Source: Candidatus Intricatilinea gracilis
GTDB lineage: Bacteria > Pseudomonadota > Gammaproteobacteria > Burkholderiales > Burkholderiaceae_C
Direction of reading: 5' to 3'
NCBI GenBank assembly: GCA_016702605.1
Contig: JADJDQ010000006.1
Location: 144,874-208,873, forward strand
Length of the DNA: 64,000 nt
Positions within the stretch are counted from its first letter, which is position 1. Every line of letters starts with the position of its first letter. Shown in pieces: positions 42,741 to 51,754 of the stretch. Both the position numbers and the translations under genes were made by a program. The notes beneath the pieces are model-generated. The model had not been told where the DNA came from, ran no database searches, and saw nothing but the letters and a program-made list of their open reading frames with translations.

Positions 42741-43783
42741 GCGAGCTGGCGGCTCGCCAGGCCGCAACCGCCAGCAATGTCGTTGTTGAAGACTCGGTCG
42801 CCACCCCGGCAGCAGGTGCCGCCGCACCCGGCGCCACGCGTGATGGTGATCTCGATGCCGACCTCGAACGCCGTTTCGGCGGCCTGCGCAGGCTCTGGGG
42901 CGACGCCGCCTACCAGCGTGTGCGTGCCGCACGGGTGGCCGTGGTGGGCGTTGGCGGTGTCGGCTCGTGGGCGGTGGAGGCGCTGGCCCGCTGTGGTGTG
43001 GCCGAACTGGTGCTGATCGATTTCGACCAGGTCGCCGAGTCCAACATCAACCGCCAGGTGCAGGCACTGGGCGACACCGTCGGCGCCGCCAAGGTCACGG
43101 CGCTGGCGCGGCGTATCGCCGACATTCATCCGGGCTGCCGGGTGCATGAGGTGGAGCAGTTCGTCGAAGCACCGCTCAACCCACCGGCCGACTCAGGCGT
43201 GGCGCCGCAGCCCGGCAACTGGCCGGCGGTATTGCCGATCGAGGTCGACGTGGTCATCGACGCCTGCGACCAAGGTGCCGCCAAGTTGACGCTCGCTGCG
43301 TGGAGCCTGGCCGGCCATGGCCGCCTGGTGATCGCCGGTGCGGCCGGTGGCAAGACCCGTCCGCAGGCCATCGACGTGGCCGATCTCGCCGAGGTCACCC
43401 ATGACCCCTTGCTGGCCACGCTGCGCCAGCGTGTGCGCCGCCTGCTGCGCGACCAGGCCGGCGCGGCGCTGGAGGCGGGCCGGCCGCTGGCCGTACGCAA
43501 GGCCAAGGCCAAACAGGCCAAACAGGCCAACCAGGCCGACCTGCTCGGGCTGCGCTGCGTGTTCTCGCGCGAGGCCGTGGTGCGCCCCGGAACCGACGCG
43601 AGCTGCGCCCTCGACGTCGCCCCGCCCACAGCTGTGGACGACGTGTCTGCCGCCACCCCATCCGCCATGCCCGGCCCCACCGGCCTGAACTGCGCCGGCT
43701 ACGGATCGAGCGTGATGGTCACCGCCAGCATGGGTCTGGCCGCCGCCGAAGAGGCGCTGCGGCTGGTGCGCGGGGCGCGGTAG
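42737..43783 (+). CDS. tcdA: tRNA threonylcarbamoyladenosine dehydratase TcdA (CsdL)
   Basis: 348 aa from GTG 42737. E1-like ThiF fold: ATP site VAVVGVGGVGSWAVEALARC, Asp in LIDFDQVAESNINRQVQ, and IDACDQGAAKL. The C-terminal GYGSSVMVTASMGLAAAEEAL is family-typical. TcdA cyclises t6A to ct6A at tRNA position 37. It is longer than the usual about 270 residues because of an N-terminal Ala-rich lead, a short insertion near 115-130 and a Lys/Gln/Ala repeat region (KAKAKQAKQANQADLLG). Confidence 0.9.
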   Translation: MSELAARQAATASNVVVEDSVATPAAGAAAPGATRDGDLDADLERRFGGLRRLWGDAAYQRVRAARVAVVGVGGVGSWAVEALARCGVAELVLIDFDQVAESNINRQVQALGDTVGAAKVTALARRIADIHPGCRVHEVEQFVEAPLNPPADSGVAPQPGNWPAVLPIEVDVVIDACDQGAAKLTLAAWSLAGHGRLVIAGAAGGKTRPQAIDVADLAEVTHDPLLATLRQRVRRLLRDQAGAALEAGRPLAVRKAKAKQAKQANQADLLGLRCVFSREAVVRPGTDASCALDVAPPTAVDDVSAATPSAMPGPTGLNCAGYGSSVMVTASMGLAAAEEALRLVRGAR

Positions 43784-43880
43784 CCAGGCCATCGGTGGAG
43801 CGGTCGGCCCGACCAGGCGGTGCTCGGCAGCTTGCCGGTGATGCGCTCCGGTCGGCCCGAACCAGCCGCGTCGAGGCGGT

Positions 43881-43900
43881 GTATCCGTCCGGCCAAGTCA
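43881..43900. repeat. IS66 terminal inverted repeat, tnpC-side
   Basis: Twenty bases at the tnpC-proximal end, 18 of 20 complementary to 46373-46392; mismatches are at positions 5 and 14. Confidence 0.88.
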
Positions 43901-43933
43901 CCTCGCCGTCCGGCAAGCCGTTGGAGTCGAACT

Positions 43934-45523
43934 TCAGGAAGGCGGCGCCCAGCGGTGCGGCAGCAACTCGTCGATGCGGCTGGCCGGGTGGGTTGGCAGC
44001 CGCTCCAGCACGTCCTTGAAGTACGCGTAGGGGTCGTGCCCGTTGATGCGCGCCGAGTGCAGCAGGCTCATGACGGCCGCGGCGCGTTTGCCCGCGCGCA
44101 GGCTGCCGGCGAACAGCCAGTTCGCCCTTCCGAGTGCAATGGGCCTGATGTGGTTCTCCACCCAGTTGTTGGAGATCGGCACGTCAGCATCGTCGACGAA
44201 GCGGGTGAGTTGTGTCCAGCGATTGAGGCTGTAGTCGATCGCCTTCATCGTGGCCGATCCGGGCGGCACCAGTTGTCGCTGTGCCAACAGCCAGCGGCGG
44301 AAGACGCCCAGCACCCGCCGTGACTTGCGCTGGCGTATGCGCTTGCGCTCGTCGCCGGGCAGGTCCTCGATCTCGCGCTCGATCCTGAACAGGCACTGGT
44401 GGTACCGCAGCGCCTTGCGACCCACTTCGCTGCGGTGATTGGCCCACAGATCGTTGAACTTGCGTCTGGCGTGCGCCATGCACTGCGCCGAGGTCACACC
44501 CTTGGTCGTCGTTGCGGTGTAGCCGCTGAAGCCGTCGGTCACCAGCGTGCCCTGCCAGGCCTGGGGCGTGTCCAGCTTGAGGAACTCGCGCACGTTCTCG
44601 CCGGCGCGGGTCTCGCAGAACTCGAACACCACCGCCTGGGTCGGGTTGGCGCTGGTGGTGCAGTACGACCAGATGTAGGCCTTGTGCGTCTTGCCGTCGC
44701 GCAGGTGCTTGGGCTTGAGCATGGCCACCGGTGTTTCGTCGGCGTGCAGCACCACGTGGCGGCGCAGTTCGTCGGCCAGCGCCTGCACCAGCGGCTGCAG
44801 TTGCGCGCCGCACTCGCCCACCCACTGCGCCAGGGTCGAGCGTGCGATCAGGTGGCCAGCGCGCTCGAAGATGTGCTCCTGGCGATACAGCGGAAGGTGG
44901 TCCATGAACTTGGCCACCAGCAGGTGCGCCAGCAGGCCGGCTGTGGGAATGCCCTTGTCGATGACGTGCGCCGGCACTGGCGCCTGGATGATCTTGTCGC
45001 AGCAGCGGCATACCCACTTGCCACGCACATGGCGCTCGACGGTGAACACGCCGGGCTGGTAGTCCAGCTTCTCGGCCACATCCTCACCGATGCGCTGCAT
45101 GGGCTGCCCGCAGCCGCAGGCGGTGTCCGCCGGCTCGTGTGCCACGTCGCGGCGCGGCAGGTGCGGCGGCAGCGGGGCGCGCTTGGGCGTCTTCTTCTCG
45201 GTCTTGTCCTTGTCGCCGGCGTGGCCGCGCTCTCGCTCGATCTCCTGGCCGAGTTCGGCCAGGTCGGCGTCGAGCGTCTCTTCCAGCAGGCTCTTTTGCT
45301 CGGGCGCCAGGGTGCTGGCGAAGCGCTCGCTGGTGGCGGCGAACTTCAGCCGCTTGAGCACCGCCATCTCGTGCGTGAGCTTGTCGATCAGCGCCTGCTT
45401 GAAGGCCGCCTCGCGGTCCCGCTGCGCGATCAGCTCGTCCTTGGCGCGGATCTGGGCCATCAGCGACAGCATCGCCTGCCGCGTGGGCGGGTCCAGGGCG
45501 TCCAGTTGCTGCGCGCTGATCAT
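43934..45523 (-). CDS. tnpC: IS66 family transposase TnpC
   Basis: 529 aa from ATG 45523 (MISAQQLDALDPPTRQAM). An N-terminal coiled coil is followed by a zinc-binding region (ACGCGQPMQRIGEDV, WVCRCCDKIIQAPVP) and a DDE domain. The domain includes VVLHADETPVAMLKP (first Asp), GTLVTDGFSGYTAT (second Asp) and ISNNWVENHIRPIALGR (Glu). All catalytic residues seem present. The C-terminal HDPYAYFKDVLERLP is typical of IS66. Confidence 0.95.
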   Translation of the reverse strand: MISAQQLDALDPPTRQAMLSLMAQIRAKDELIAQRDREAAFKQALIDKLTHEMAVLKRLKFAATSERFASTLAPEQKSLLEETLDADLAELGQEIERERGHAGDKDKTEKKTPKRAPLPPHLPRRDVAHEPADTACGCGQPMQRIGEDVAEKLDYQPGVFTVERHVRGKWVCRCCDKIIQAPVPAHVIDKGIPTAGLLAHLLVAKFMDHLPLYRQEHIFERAGHLIARSTLAQWVGECGAQLQPLVQALADELRRHVVLHADETPVAMLKPKHLRDGKTHKAYIWSYCTTSANPTQAVVFEFCETRAGENVREFLKLDTPQAWQGTLVTDGFSGYTATTTKGVTSAQCMAHARRKFNDLWANHRSEVGRKALRYHQCLFRIEREIEDLPGDERKRIRQRKSRRVLGVFRRWLLAQRQLVPPGSATMKAIDYSLNRWTQLTRFVDDADVPISNNWVENHIRPIALGRANWLFAGSLRAGKRAAAVMSLLHSARINGHDPYAYFKDVLERLPTHPASRIDELLPHRWAPPS

Positions 45524-45599
45524 GGACAGCCATGGTGCCGCGCCCGAGCGTCGGGCGCATCGGCACATCCGGCAATTGCAGCCGGCCTGGTCGGCGATC

Positions 45600-45932
45600 T
45601 CAGATGACGCGGATGATGCCGGCCTCGCCCACGCGTTGCCACGGCAGGCCCAGCACCAGGGCATCGAACTGCGCACGGGTCAGCGACAGCGTGGTCGAGG
45701 CATCACTCGACCAGGTGAACTTTCCGATGTTCAGGCGTCGCGCGGCCAGCCACACGCCGATGCCGTCATGCACCAGCACCTTCATGCGGTTGGCGCGCCG
45801 GTTGGCGAAGAGGTAGGCGTGGTGCGGGTGGGCCTGGCCGAAGACCTGGACCACGCGCGCCAGCGCCGCCTCGGTGCCCACGCGCATGTCCAGTGGCTCG
45901 ACTGCCAGCCACAGGGCGTCCACGCGGATCAC
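45600..45932 (-). CDS. tnpB: IS66 accessory protein TnpB
   Basis: 110 aa from GTG 45932. The IS66 Orf2 signature is LFANRRANRMKVLVHDGIGVWLAARRLNIGKF (key residues Asn, Arg, Lys, Trp) spread over about residues 41-72. It is required with TnpA and TnpC for transposition. The GTG overlaps the stop that tnpA would use if its frame were intact, supporting original translational coupling. Confidence 0.92.
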   Translation of the reverse strand: MIRVDALWLAVEPLDMRVGTEAALARVVQVFGQAHPHHAYLFANRRANRMKVLVHDGIGVWLAARRLNIGKFTWSSDASTTLSLTRAQFDALVLGLPWQRVGEAGIIRVI

Positions 45933-45986
45933 TGCAGCAACCCGCGCAGCCAGGCCACGCAGCCGTTCACTGCCAAGCTGGCCAGC

Positions 45987-46340
45987 TCACCGTGATCGCG
46001 TGGCGCCGCGTTTGATCTCGATGCGGATATCGGGCGCCGGTTCAGCCGCAGTGGGCAGCGGTACCGACACGAATGTTGGCTTGGGCGACACCGCCACAGG
46101 CACTACCTGTGCATCGCGAGGAGACCTGCGTTGACGCTCATCGTCCGCTACCCAGCGGCGAAGGAGATTGGCGTTCACCCCGCGGCTCATCGCTACCGCC
46201 GCTATCGACACGCCGGCGTGCCTACAGGCCGCGACCGCGTCGACCTTGAACTCGTCACTGTGCCGACGTCGACGACGCCGTCCGTCGCTCACCTTCTCTT
46301 GTGTAGTGTCCACGTGTCCACCTGAAGTCTTGGTGGACAC
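45987..46340 (-). pseudogene. tnpA: IS66 TnpA, C-terminus frameshifted
   Basis: 117 codons from GTG 46340. The helix-turn-helix part is intact (HSDEFKVDAVAACRHAGVSI and VNANLLRRWVADDE). After IKRGAT the frame breaks near 46000: one missing base would restore AITVSWPA, and a second shift restores SLAVNGCVAWLRGLLQ. The restored stop (45929-45931) overlaps the tnpB GTG exactly as expected. As written, the protein lacks its last about 20 residues and stops 55 bp before tnpB. Two indels in about 30 bp mean either a dead element or consensus error. Confidence 0.8.
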
Positions 46341-46372
46341 GAGGCTCCTACATCGTCAGCCGGTATTCAATG

Positions 46373-46392
46373 TGACTTCGCCGGACGCATAC
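46373..46392. repeat. IS66 terminal inverted repeat, tnpA-side
   Basis: Twenty bases at the tnpA-proximal end (TGACTTCGCCGGACGCATAC), followed by the right copy of the AGGCGGT target duplication. Confidence 0.88.
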
Positions 46393-46412
46393 CAGGCGGT
46401 GACAATGGATCG

Positions 46413-48060
46413 ATGACCGCGTCCCTGTCCACCTCCGGCCTGCTTGTGCCGGCCCTGCTTGTTGTGGTGATCGTGCTGCTGGTGTTGTTGTTCTTGCGCC
46501 TGCCCGGCGCGGCCGAACGGCGCCAGGACAGCGACGAGCAGTTGGCCCATGCCGCAGTGCAGACGCAGGCGGCGGCCGCGCAACTGCGGCAGGAGCTGCG
46601 CCAGGATCTGCAAGTCATGGCCCAGCGCATCGACCAGGGCCTGCGCGCCGAGGTGCAAGGCAGTGCGCGCGACAACCGCCAGGAGTTGATGCAGGGCCTG
46701 AGCCTGTTCCAGCAGCAGTTGCTGGCGCAGGCCAGCGAAGTGGCGCGTGGCCAGAACGAGCAGATCGACGCCTTTCGCATCCAGCTGGGCGCCATGCAGA
46801 CCCAGTTGGCCAGCTCGTTGCAGGCGCAGGCACACACCACCAGCGACACACTGGCGCGCCAGAGCCAGGCGGGGCGCGAGGCGCTGGACGGCGCCCTGCA
46901 ACGTTTCGGTCAGGTGCAGACCGAACAACTGCGCAGCCTGGGCGAGGCCAGCAACCTGAGCCAGACGGCCATGCGCGCCGCCATGGAGCAACGCCTGGCC
47001 TCACTGCAGGCCGCCGTCGAACAACGCCTGCTGGCGCTGCAGGCCGACAACGAGAAGAAGCTCGAACAGATGCGCGCCACCGTCGACGAGAAACTGCACG
47101 CCACACTCGAACAACGCCTGGGTGAGAGTTTCAAGCAGGTGGCCGAACGGCTCGAACAGGTGCACCGCGGCCTGGGCGAGATGCAGACGCTGGCGCAGGG
47201 GGTGGGTGACTTGAAGCGGGTGCTGGGCAACGTCAAGAGCCGCGGCGTGTTCGGCGAGGTGCAGCTGGCGGGCCTGCTCGACCAGGTGCTCACCATCGAC
47301 CAATACGCCACCAACGTGGCCACGGTGCCGGGCAGTAATGAACGGGTCGAATTTGCCATCCGCCTGCCGGGCAAGTTGGGCAACGGTGTGGGCGGTGGTG
47401 CGGGCGGCGGCGCGGCGACCGAGGCCGGGCAGCCGGTGTGGCTGCCGATCGACGCCAAGTTTCCGCGCGAGGACTACGAACGCCTGCTCGATGCACAAGA
47501 CCGCGCCGACAAGGACGGCGCCGACGCTGCCGGCAAGGCGCTCGAACAACGCATCCGCGACGAGGCCCGCACCATCGCCGCCAAATACGTGGCGCCGCCA
47601 CACACCACCGATTTCGCCATGCTGTTTCTGCCCACCGAGGGCCTGTATGCCGAACTGCTGCGTCGCCCGGGGCTGAGCGACGAACTGCAGCGCAAACACC
47701 GCGTCATCCTGGCCGGGCCGACCACCTTGCTCGCCATGCTCAACAGCCTGCAGATGGGGTTTCGTACCCTGGCGCTCGAGAAACGCAGCTCCGAGGTGTG
47801 GCAGGTGCTGGGTGCCGTCAAGACCGAGTTCGCCAAGTTCGGCGACGTGCTCGAGAAGACGAAAGAAGAAACTGCAGGAAGCCAGCAACAGCATCGAAAG
47901 CGCCGAGGTGCGCAGCCGTGCCATGGCGCGGCAGTTGCGAAGTGTCGAGGCCATGGACGGCCCCAGCGCCCAGGCCCTGCTCGGCCTGGACGACGATGCT
48001 GCGGCGATCGCTGCAGGCGCCAGTGCCCACGCCGCCAGGTTGCCACTGCCAGGCGCCTGA
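46413..48060 (+). pseudogene. rmuC: DNA recombination protein RmuC, frameshifted near the C-terminus
   Basis: An N-terminal membrane helix (LLVPALLVVVIVLLVLLFLRL), a long coiled coil (about 35-260) and the RmuC nuclease-like domain (NVKSRGVFGEVQLAGLLDQV, WLPIDAKFPREDYERLL, AMLFLPTEGLYAELLRRPG) are all present. Near 47862-47864 the frame changes: removing one A from the AAA run turns KTKEETAG into KTKKKLQEASNSIESAEV, the normal RmuC ending, with a stop at 48058-48060. Read literally, the frame runs on nonsensically to 48674. RmuC limits inversions at repeats. The gene sits 20 bp from the IS66 end, so its native promoter has been displaced. Confidence 0.85.
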
Positions 48061-48078
48061 GCCCGCGGCGCCGACTCG

Positions 48079-49656
48079 ATGCCCATCGACGACGAGACCG
48101 CAGCCGTGACGCCGCAAGATCCGGCGCGTGCCGCAGGTCCTGGCCGCAACTCGGGCGCCGGCAAGGTGTCGGTCGGCGAACCCGCGGGTGGGCAGGCCGC
48201 AGACCCGGCGCCGCCGCGCCCGGCGTCACTGTCCAACGCCGTGTTGTTCGCCCTGGTCGCCGGGCAGGTGTGCCTGCATTCGTCCATGGCCGGACTGCGC
48301 CTGGCGCTGCCACTCATGATGCTCAGGCAAGGCGGCTGGGCCGGTTGGCCGGCAGAGGCAGCAGCCGGTGTGTTGCTCGGCCTTTTCGCGCTGGCGCCGG
48401 TAGCGCTGGCCCTGCCGGCCGGGCGGTGGGCCGATCGGCGTGGTTATCACAAGCCGGTGGCGACGGCAGTGGCCATGGGTGTCGTGGGTGGTCTGCTGGG
48501 CGGTCTGGGTGCTGCACTCAGCCCCTTGCTGGCCGACGGAGGCCCACTGCACCTGAGCTGGCTGGCCGCGCTGCAGGCGCTGCTGCTCTTGCTGGCCGCC
48601 ACCCTCATCGGCACCGGCTGCAACGTCGGCCTCATCACCATGCAGCGCACCGCCGGCCGGCTGGGCCAGGGTGAACTGCCACAGGACGGGCCAAAGGACG
48701 GGCCGCGTGATGGACCACGTGTCGGACCACGTGATGTACCGCGCGATGCGTCAGGCGATGGTCCCCGTGATCACCCAGCTGATGTGCCACCCAGGCGCAC
48801 GTCCGACCAGACCTCGGCCGAACTCAAACGGGTCTTCAGCTGGATCGGCCTGGCGCCCGCGTTGGGCAATGTGGGCGGCCCGCTGCTGGTGGGCCTGCTG
48901 ATCGACTCGATCGGTTTTGCCTGGGCCTGCATCGCCATGTCGGTGCTGCCACTGGGCCTGGCCTGGTGGGCGCGGCGTATACCGCGTGAGTTTCCACGGT
49001 CCGAACTGCTCGGCATCACCGAGCCCGCGGTCGCGTCGGCGTCGTCACTGTCCGGCGCTGGAACACAAGCCAGCGTGCGCGACCTGCTTGCCGTGCCCGG
49101 CATCCGCCGACTGCTCGTCATCAACTGGTTTTTCTCGGCCAGCTGGGATCTGCATGGTTTTGTCGTGCCGCTGCTGGGACACGAACGCGGCATGAGTGCC
49201 TCGGCCATCGGCAGCGTGCTCGGCCTGTTTGCCGCCTCGGTTGCCACGGTGCGGGTCGTCATCCCGCTGCTGGCCCGACACGTGCACGAGCGCCAGGTCA
49301 TGGTCGCCGCCATGTCGGTGGTGGCCAGCGTCTTCGTGATCTACCCGCTCGCGCACACGGCTGTGCAGATGAGTCTGTGCGCCGTGATGCTGGGCCTGGC
49401 CCTGGGGTCAGTGCAACCCATGATCATGACGGCACTGCACCAGCTGGCGCCACCCCACCGGCAAGGTGAAGCCCTGGCGCTGCGTGCCGCGGTGATCAAT
49501 CTGTCCAGCTCGGTGTTGCCCATGGGTTTCGGCCTCGTCGGCGCGGCACTCGGCGCCAGCCTGTTGTTCAGGGGCATGGCCGTGCTGCTGCTGGTGCTGG
49601 GTTTGCCGCTGGTGCTGAGGTTGCGGCTGGGTGAGCGTTCGGCCGAACATGCGTGA
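48079..49656 (+). CDS. MFS transporter with a repetitive central loop
   Basis: 525 aa, about twelve membrane helices. The first half has the MFS loop motif GRWADRRGYHKPVATAVAM; the second half begins FSWIGLAPALGNVGGPLLVG. The central cytoplasmic loop between helices 6 and 7 is a tetrapeptide repeat, roughly D-G-P-R, running DGPKDGPRDGPRVGPRDVPR and on to DGPRDHPADVPP; it is encoded by a 12-bp minisatellite. The N-terminal 45 residues are Ala/Gly/Pro-rich. The transported compound is unknown. Confidence 0.82.
   Translation: MPIDDETAAVTPQDPARAAGPGRNSGAGKVSVGEPAGGQAADPAPPRPASLSNAVLFALVAGQVCLHSSMAGLRLALPLMMLRQGGWAGWPAEAAAGVLLGLFALAPVALALPAGRWADRRGYHKPVATAVAMGVVGGLLGGLGAALSPLLADGGPLHLSWLAALQALLLLLAATLIGTGCNVGLITMQRTAGRLGQGELPQDGPKDGPRDGPRVGPRDVPRDASGDGPRDHPADVPPRRTSDQTSAELKRVFSWIGLAPALGNVGGPLLVGLLIDSIGFAWACIAMSVLPLGLAWWARRIPREFPRSELLGITEPAVASASSLSGAGTQASVRDLLAVPGIRRLLVINWFFSASWDLHGFVVPLLGHERGMSASAIGSVLGLFAASVATVRVVIPLLARHVHERQVMVAAMSVVASVFVIYPLAHTAVQMSLCAVMLGLALGSVQPMIMTALHQLAPPHRQGEALALRAAVINLSSSVLPMGFGLVGAALGASLLFRGMAVLLLVLGLPLVLRLRLGERSAEHA
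48685..48790 (+). repeat. 12-bp minisatellite inside the MFS gene
   Basis: About eight imperfect 12-bp units related to GACGGGCCGCGT / GATGGACCACGT lie in tandem and in frame. Each encodes four residues (D/V-G/V-P-R/K). Length change by whole units would keep the frame, so this loop could vary between strains. Confidence 0.75.
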
Positions 49657-49725
49657 TATCTTTTGCGCCGGCTCGCCTGTCATGGGTGGCAGGTGACGCC
49701 GCAAAGCAGCCTTGGGAGGGGTGTC

Positions 49726-50753
49726 ATGCGAATCGTTCTTCGACTGTGTGTTGTCGTTGGTCTGGTGCTGCTGCAGGCTTGCGCTTCGGCGCCACCGGCG
49801 GGCGTCGTGCCGCCGGGGTCGACGGTACCTGCTGCCACGGTGCTCGACTCCGCAACCGGCGGCGGCCGTGGTGGTGGCGTGTTCTATTTCGTCGACGAGA
49901 TCGACGGCGCGCAGATCCCGTCGATTGTTGGCGCCAGTCTGCGTGCAAGTCGCGGCCTCGGTGTCCAGATGGTGATCTCCTCCCACCGGCGCCGTCTCGA
50001 AGCCGGGCCGCACAAGCTCAAGCTGGTGGGGGCTGTCGAATATGCCGCGCCTATCCAGTCCATCTTCAGCTCGAAGAAATACCGGGTCGAAGGGGTGATC
50101 GACGTGACACTGCGGACCGACGTCGACTATGTCGTGCGGGGCCAGGTCGACGCCCTGAGGCGTGAGGTGTGGCTCGAAGAGGTCGACACTGGCGCGGTCG
50201 TTGGCAGCAAGATCATCGGCAAGGTCGACGCCGCCGAGGCCGCACGGGTGCCCAAGGGCGAAGTCTTCTACACCTGCTGCAACCTGTTCTACACCGACGA
50301 CTGGATCAGCGACGCCAGCTTCGTCGATCAGAACAAGATTGCCCTGGGGAGCCAGATCGTGTTTGGCGAACGTGGGCGCAACCGGGTCGAGGTCTACATC
50401 GATGGCCGCAAGATGCGGCTCGGACTCGACTACGGCCGTGGCAAGGAAGACATCGAAGCACTGATTGCCAAGGTCGGCAGCCGCGCCGATCCAGTGTCGA
50501 CGTTGACGGACTTGCCACCTGACCTGCAGCAGGCAATACGCGCCGGCAAGTTGCGCCGGGGCATGACACCCGAACAGGTGAGTCGTGCGATCGGCCATCC
50601 GCGCCCGACCTGAACCCGTCGCTGACCGGCAAGCAGTGGAAGTACGAACTCTCCAATGGCGACGAATTTGCAGTGCTCTGGACCGATGACAGGCGCGTCG
50701 ACGACGTGCAGGCTCAACCGTCGGTCCGGCGCCTTGTCGTTGCCGCCGAGTAA
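49726..50753 (+). pseudogene. Lipoprotein with BamE-like C-terminal segment, frameshifted
   Basis: A lipoprotein signal (VVGLVLLQAC, Cys about 17) is followed by a novel N-terminal domain (GGVFYFVDEIDGAQIPSIVG, HKLKLVGAVEY). The frame stops at 50613 just after MTPEQVSRAIGHPRPT. Dropping one C from the CCC at about 50608-50610 continues it as PDLNPSLTGKQWKYELSNGD and so on, to a stop at 50751-50753. That combination resembles the SmpA/BamE fold (MTxxqVxxxiGxP...W.Y). The gene is either one base off in the consensus or recently truncated. ATG 49726 has GGGAGGGG upstream. Confidence 0.65.
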
Positions 50754-50822
50754 CTTGCACGTAGTGCCGACTGCCATGTTCGTTGCCTCCGATCGGGCGA
50801 ACTGTGTTGCGTTGGCCCCGCC

Positions 50823-51311
50823 ATGCCACTGACCATCACCCACCTGCACGAGATACCCGCCCATCGCCAGGCAGTGGCCGAGATGATCTGGCGCGAGTTC
50901 TGGACCGACGTGCCCGGTGCCACGACGCAGGGCATGGCCGATCGGCTGGCCAAGGCGGGCCGACCCGACGCGGTGCCGCTGTGCCTGGTCGCCTTGCATG
51001 AGGGGCAACCGATCGGCGTCGTCAACCTGGTTGAGAACGACGACGACGTCCATGTCGACTGGACACCCTGGCTGGCCGGGCTGGTCGTCGCCGAGCCATG
51101 GCGTGGGCGTGGTGTCGGCTCGGCGCTGGTCGGGCGCCTGCTCGATGAAGCGCGACGCCTGGGCATCCAGCAGTTCTACCTGGGCACCGACGGCCCCGGC
51201 TTCTACACCCGACTGGGCGCGGTGCACCACCTGCAGCACAGCGCCGATTTCTGGTTCCTGCGCTTCGACCTTGCACAGGCCGGCGACAGCTCGCCTGGTG
51301 CGCGCGCATGA
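50823..51311 (+). CDS. GNAT family acetyltransferase
   Basis: 162 aa. The acetyl-CoA loop is GLVVAEPWRGRGVGSALVGR (Q/RxxGxG/A variant RGRGVGSA). The downstream LGTDGPGFYTRLGAVHHLQH is typical of small-molecule or aminoglycoside-like N-acetyltransferases. The substrate is unknown. The next gene starts inside its stop codon (ATGA at 51308), so the two are coupled. Confidence 0.8.
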   Translation: MPLTITHLHEIPAHRQAVAEMIWREFWTDVPGATTQGMADRLAKAGRPDAVPLCLVALHEGQPIGVVNLVENDDDVHVDWTPWLAGLVVAEPWRGRGVGSALVGRLLDEARRLGIQQFYLGTDGPGFYTRLGAVHHLQHSADFWFLRFDLAQAGDSSPGARA

Positions 51312-51718
51312 AAATGATCCTGACTTCGGCAACGACACCCGACGAATATGTCGAATGCCTTTCTGGATGGCAATGCGAGTTTGTACAAGCGCTGAGAAGT
51401 ACCGTGCGTGCGGCAGCACCCGACCTGCAGGAACGTCTGAAGTGGGGGCATCTGGCCTATTTCTGCCACGGTCCGGTACTGATCATTCGGGCTGAACCGA
51501 CGCGTGTGTTGTTCAGCTTCATGCGCGGTCAGCGGTTGCGGCACATCGAAGCACGTCTGAAGCCGGGCGGCAAATATGAACTGGCGACACTCGAACTACG
51601 CCCAGACACACCACTGGCGCAGGATATTGTTGTGCAATTGGCTGCCGAGGCCACCAGGCTCAATCAAGAGTTGGGCGACCCCACGCTCAGTGCAAAGGTG
51701 AGTACCCCCGGTACATGA
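51308..51718 (+). CDS. DUF1801 (YdhG-like) protein
   Basis: 136 aa. The DUF1801 pattern is visible: TTPDEYVECLSGWQCEFVQA, LKWGHLAYFCHGPVLIIRA and FSFMRGQRLRHIEARLKPGG. Family members include the iron-chaperone-like YdhG/Fra proteins, but function is poorly established. Base composition is clearly lower in GC than the flanking genes. With the following acetyltransferase it forms a small AT-richer patch suggesting transfer. Confidence 0.78.
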   Translation: MKMILTSATTPDEYVECLSGWQCEFVQALRSTVRAAAPDLQERLKWGHLAYFCHGPVLIIRAEPTRVLFSFMRGQRLRHIEARLKPGGKYELATLELRPDTPLAQDIVVQLAAEATRLNQELGDPTLSAKVSTPGT

Positions 51719-51754
51719 GGCGACAGACTGCCCAATACCCCACGGTTTCAACCC

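Larger units (their letters stand above)
43881..46392 (-). mobile_element. IS66-family insertion sequence, 2512 bp
   Basis: The element is bounded by 20-bp inverted repeats: GTATCCGTCCGGCCAAGTCA at 43881-43900 and the complement of GTATGCGTCCGGCGAAGTCA at 46373-46392 (18 of 20 match). Flanking octamers GAGGCGGT (43873-43880) and CAGGCGGT (46393-46400) share seven bases, consistent with the 8-bp target duplication of IS66 with one change. Inside are tnpA, tnpB and tnpC in the standard order on the minus strand. It separates tcdA from rmuC and ends 20 bp before the rmuC start codon. Confidence 0.93.

Noticed and set aside
48061..48674. C-terminal 200-residue extension of rmuC
   Set aside because: It is arginine/proline-rich, overlaps the MFS gene in another frame, and arises from the one-base shift at 47862-47864.
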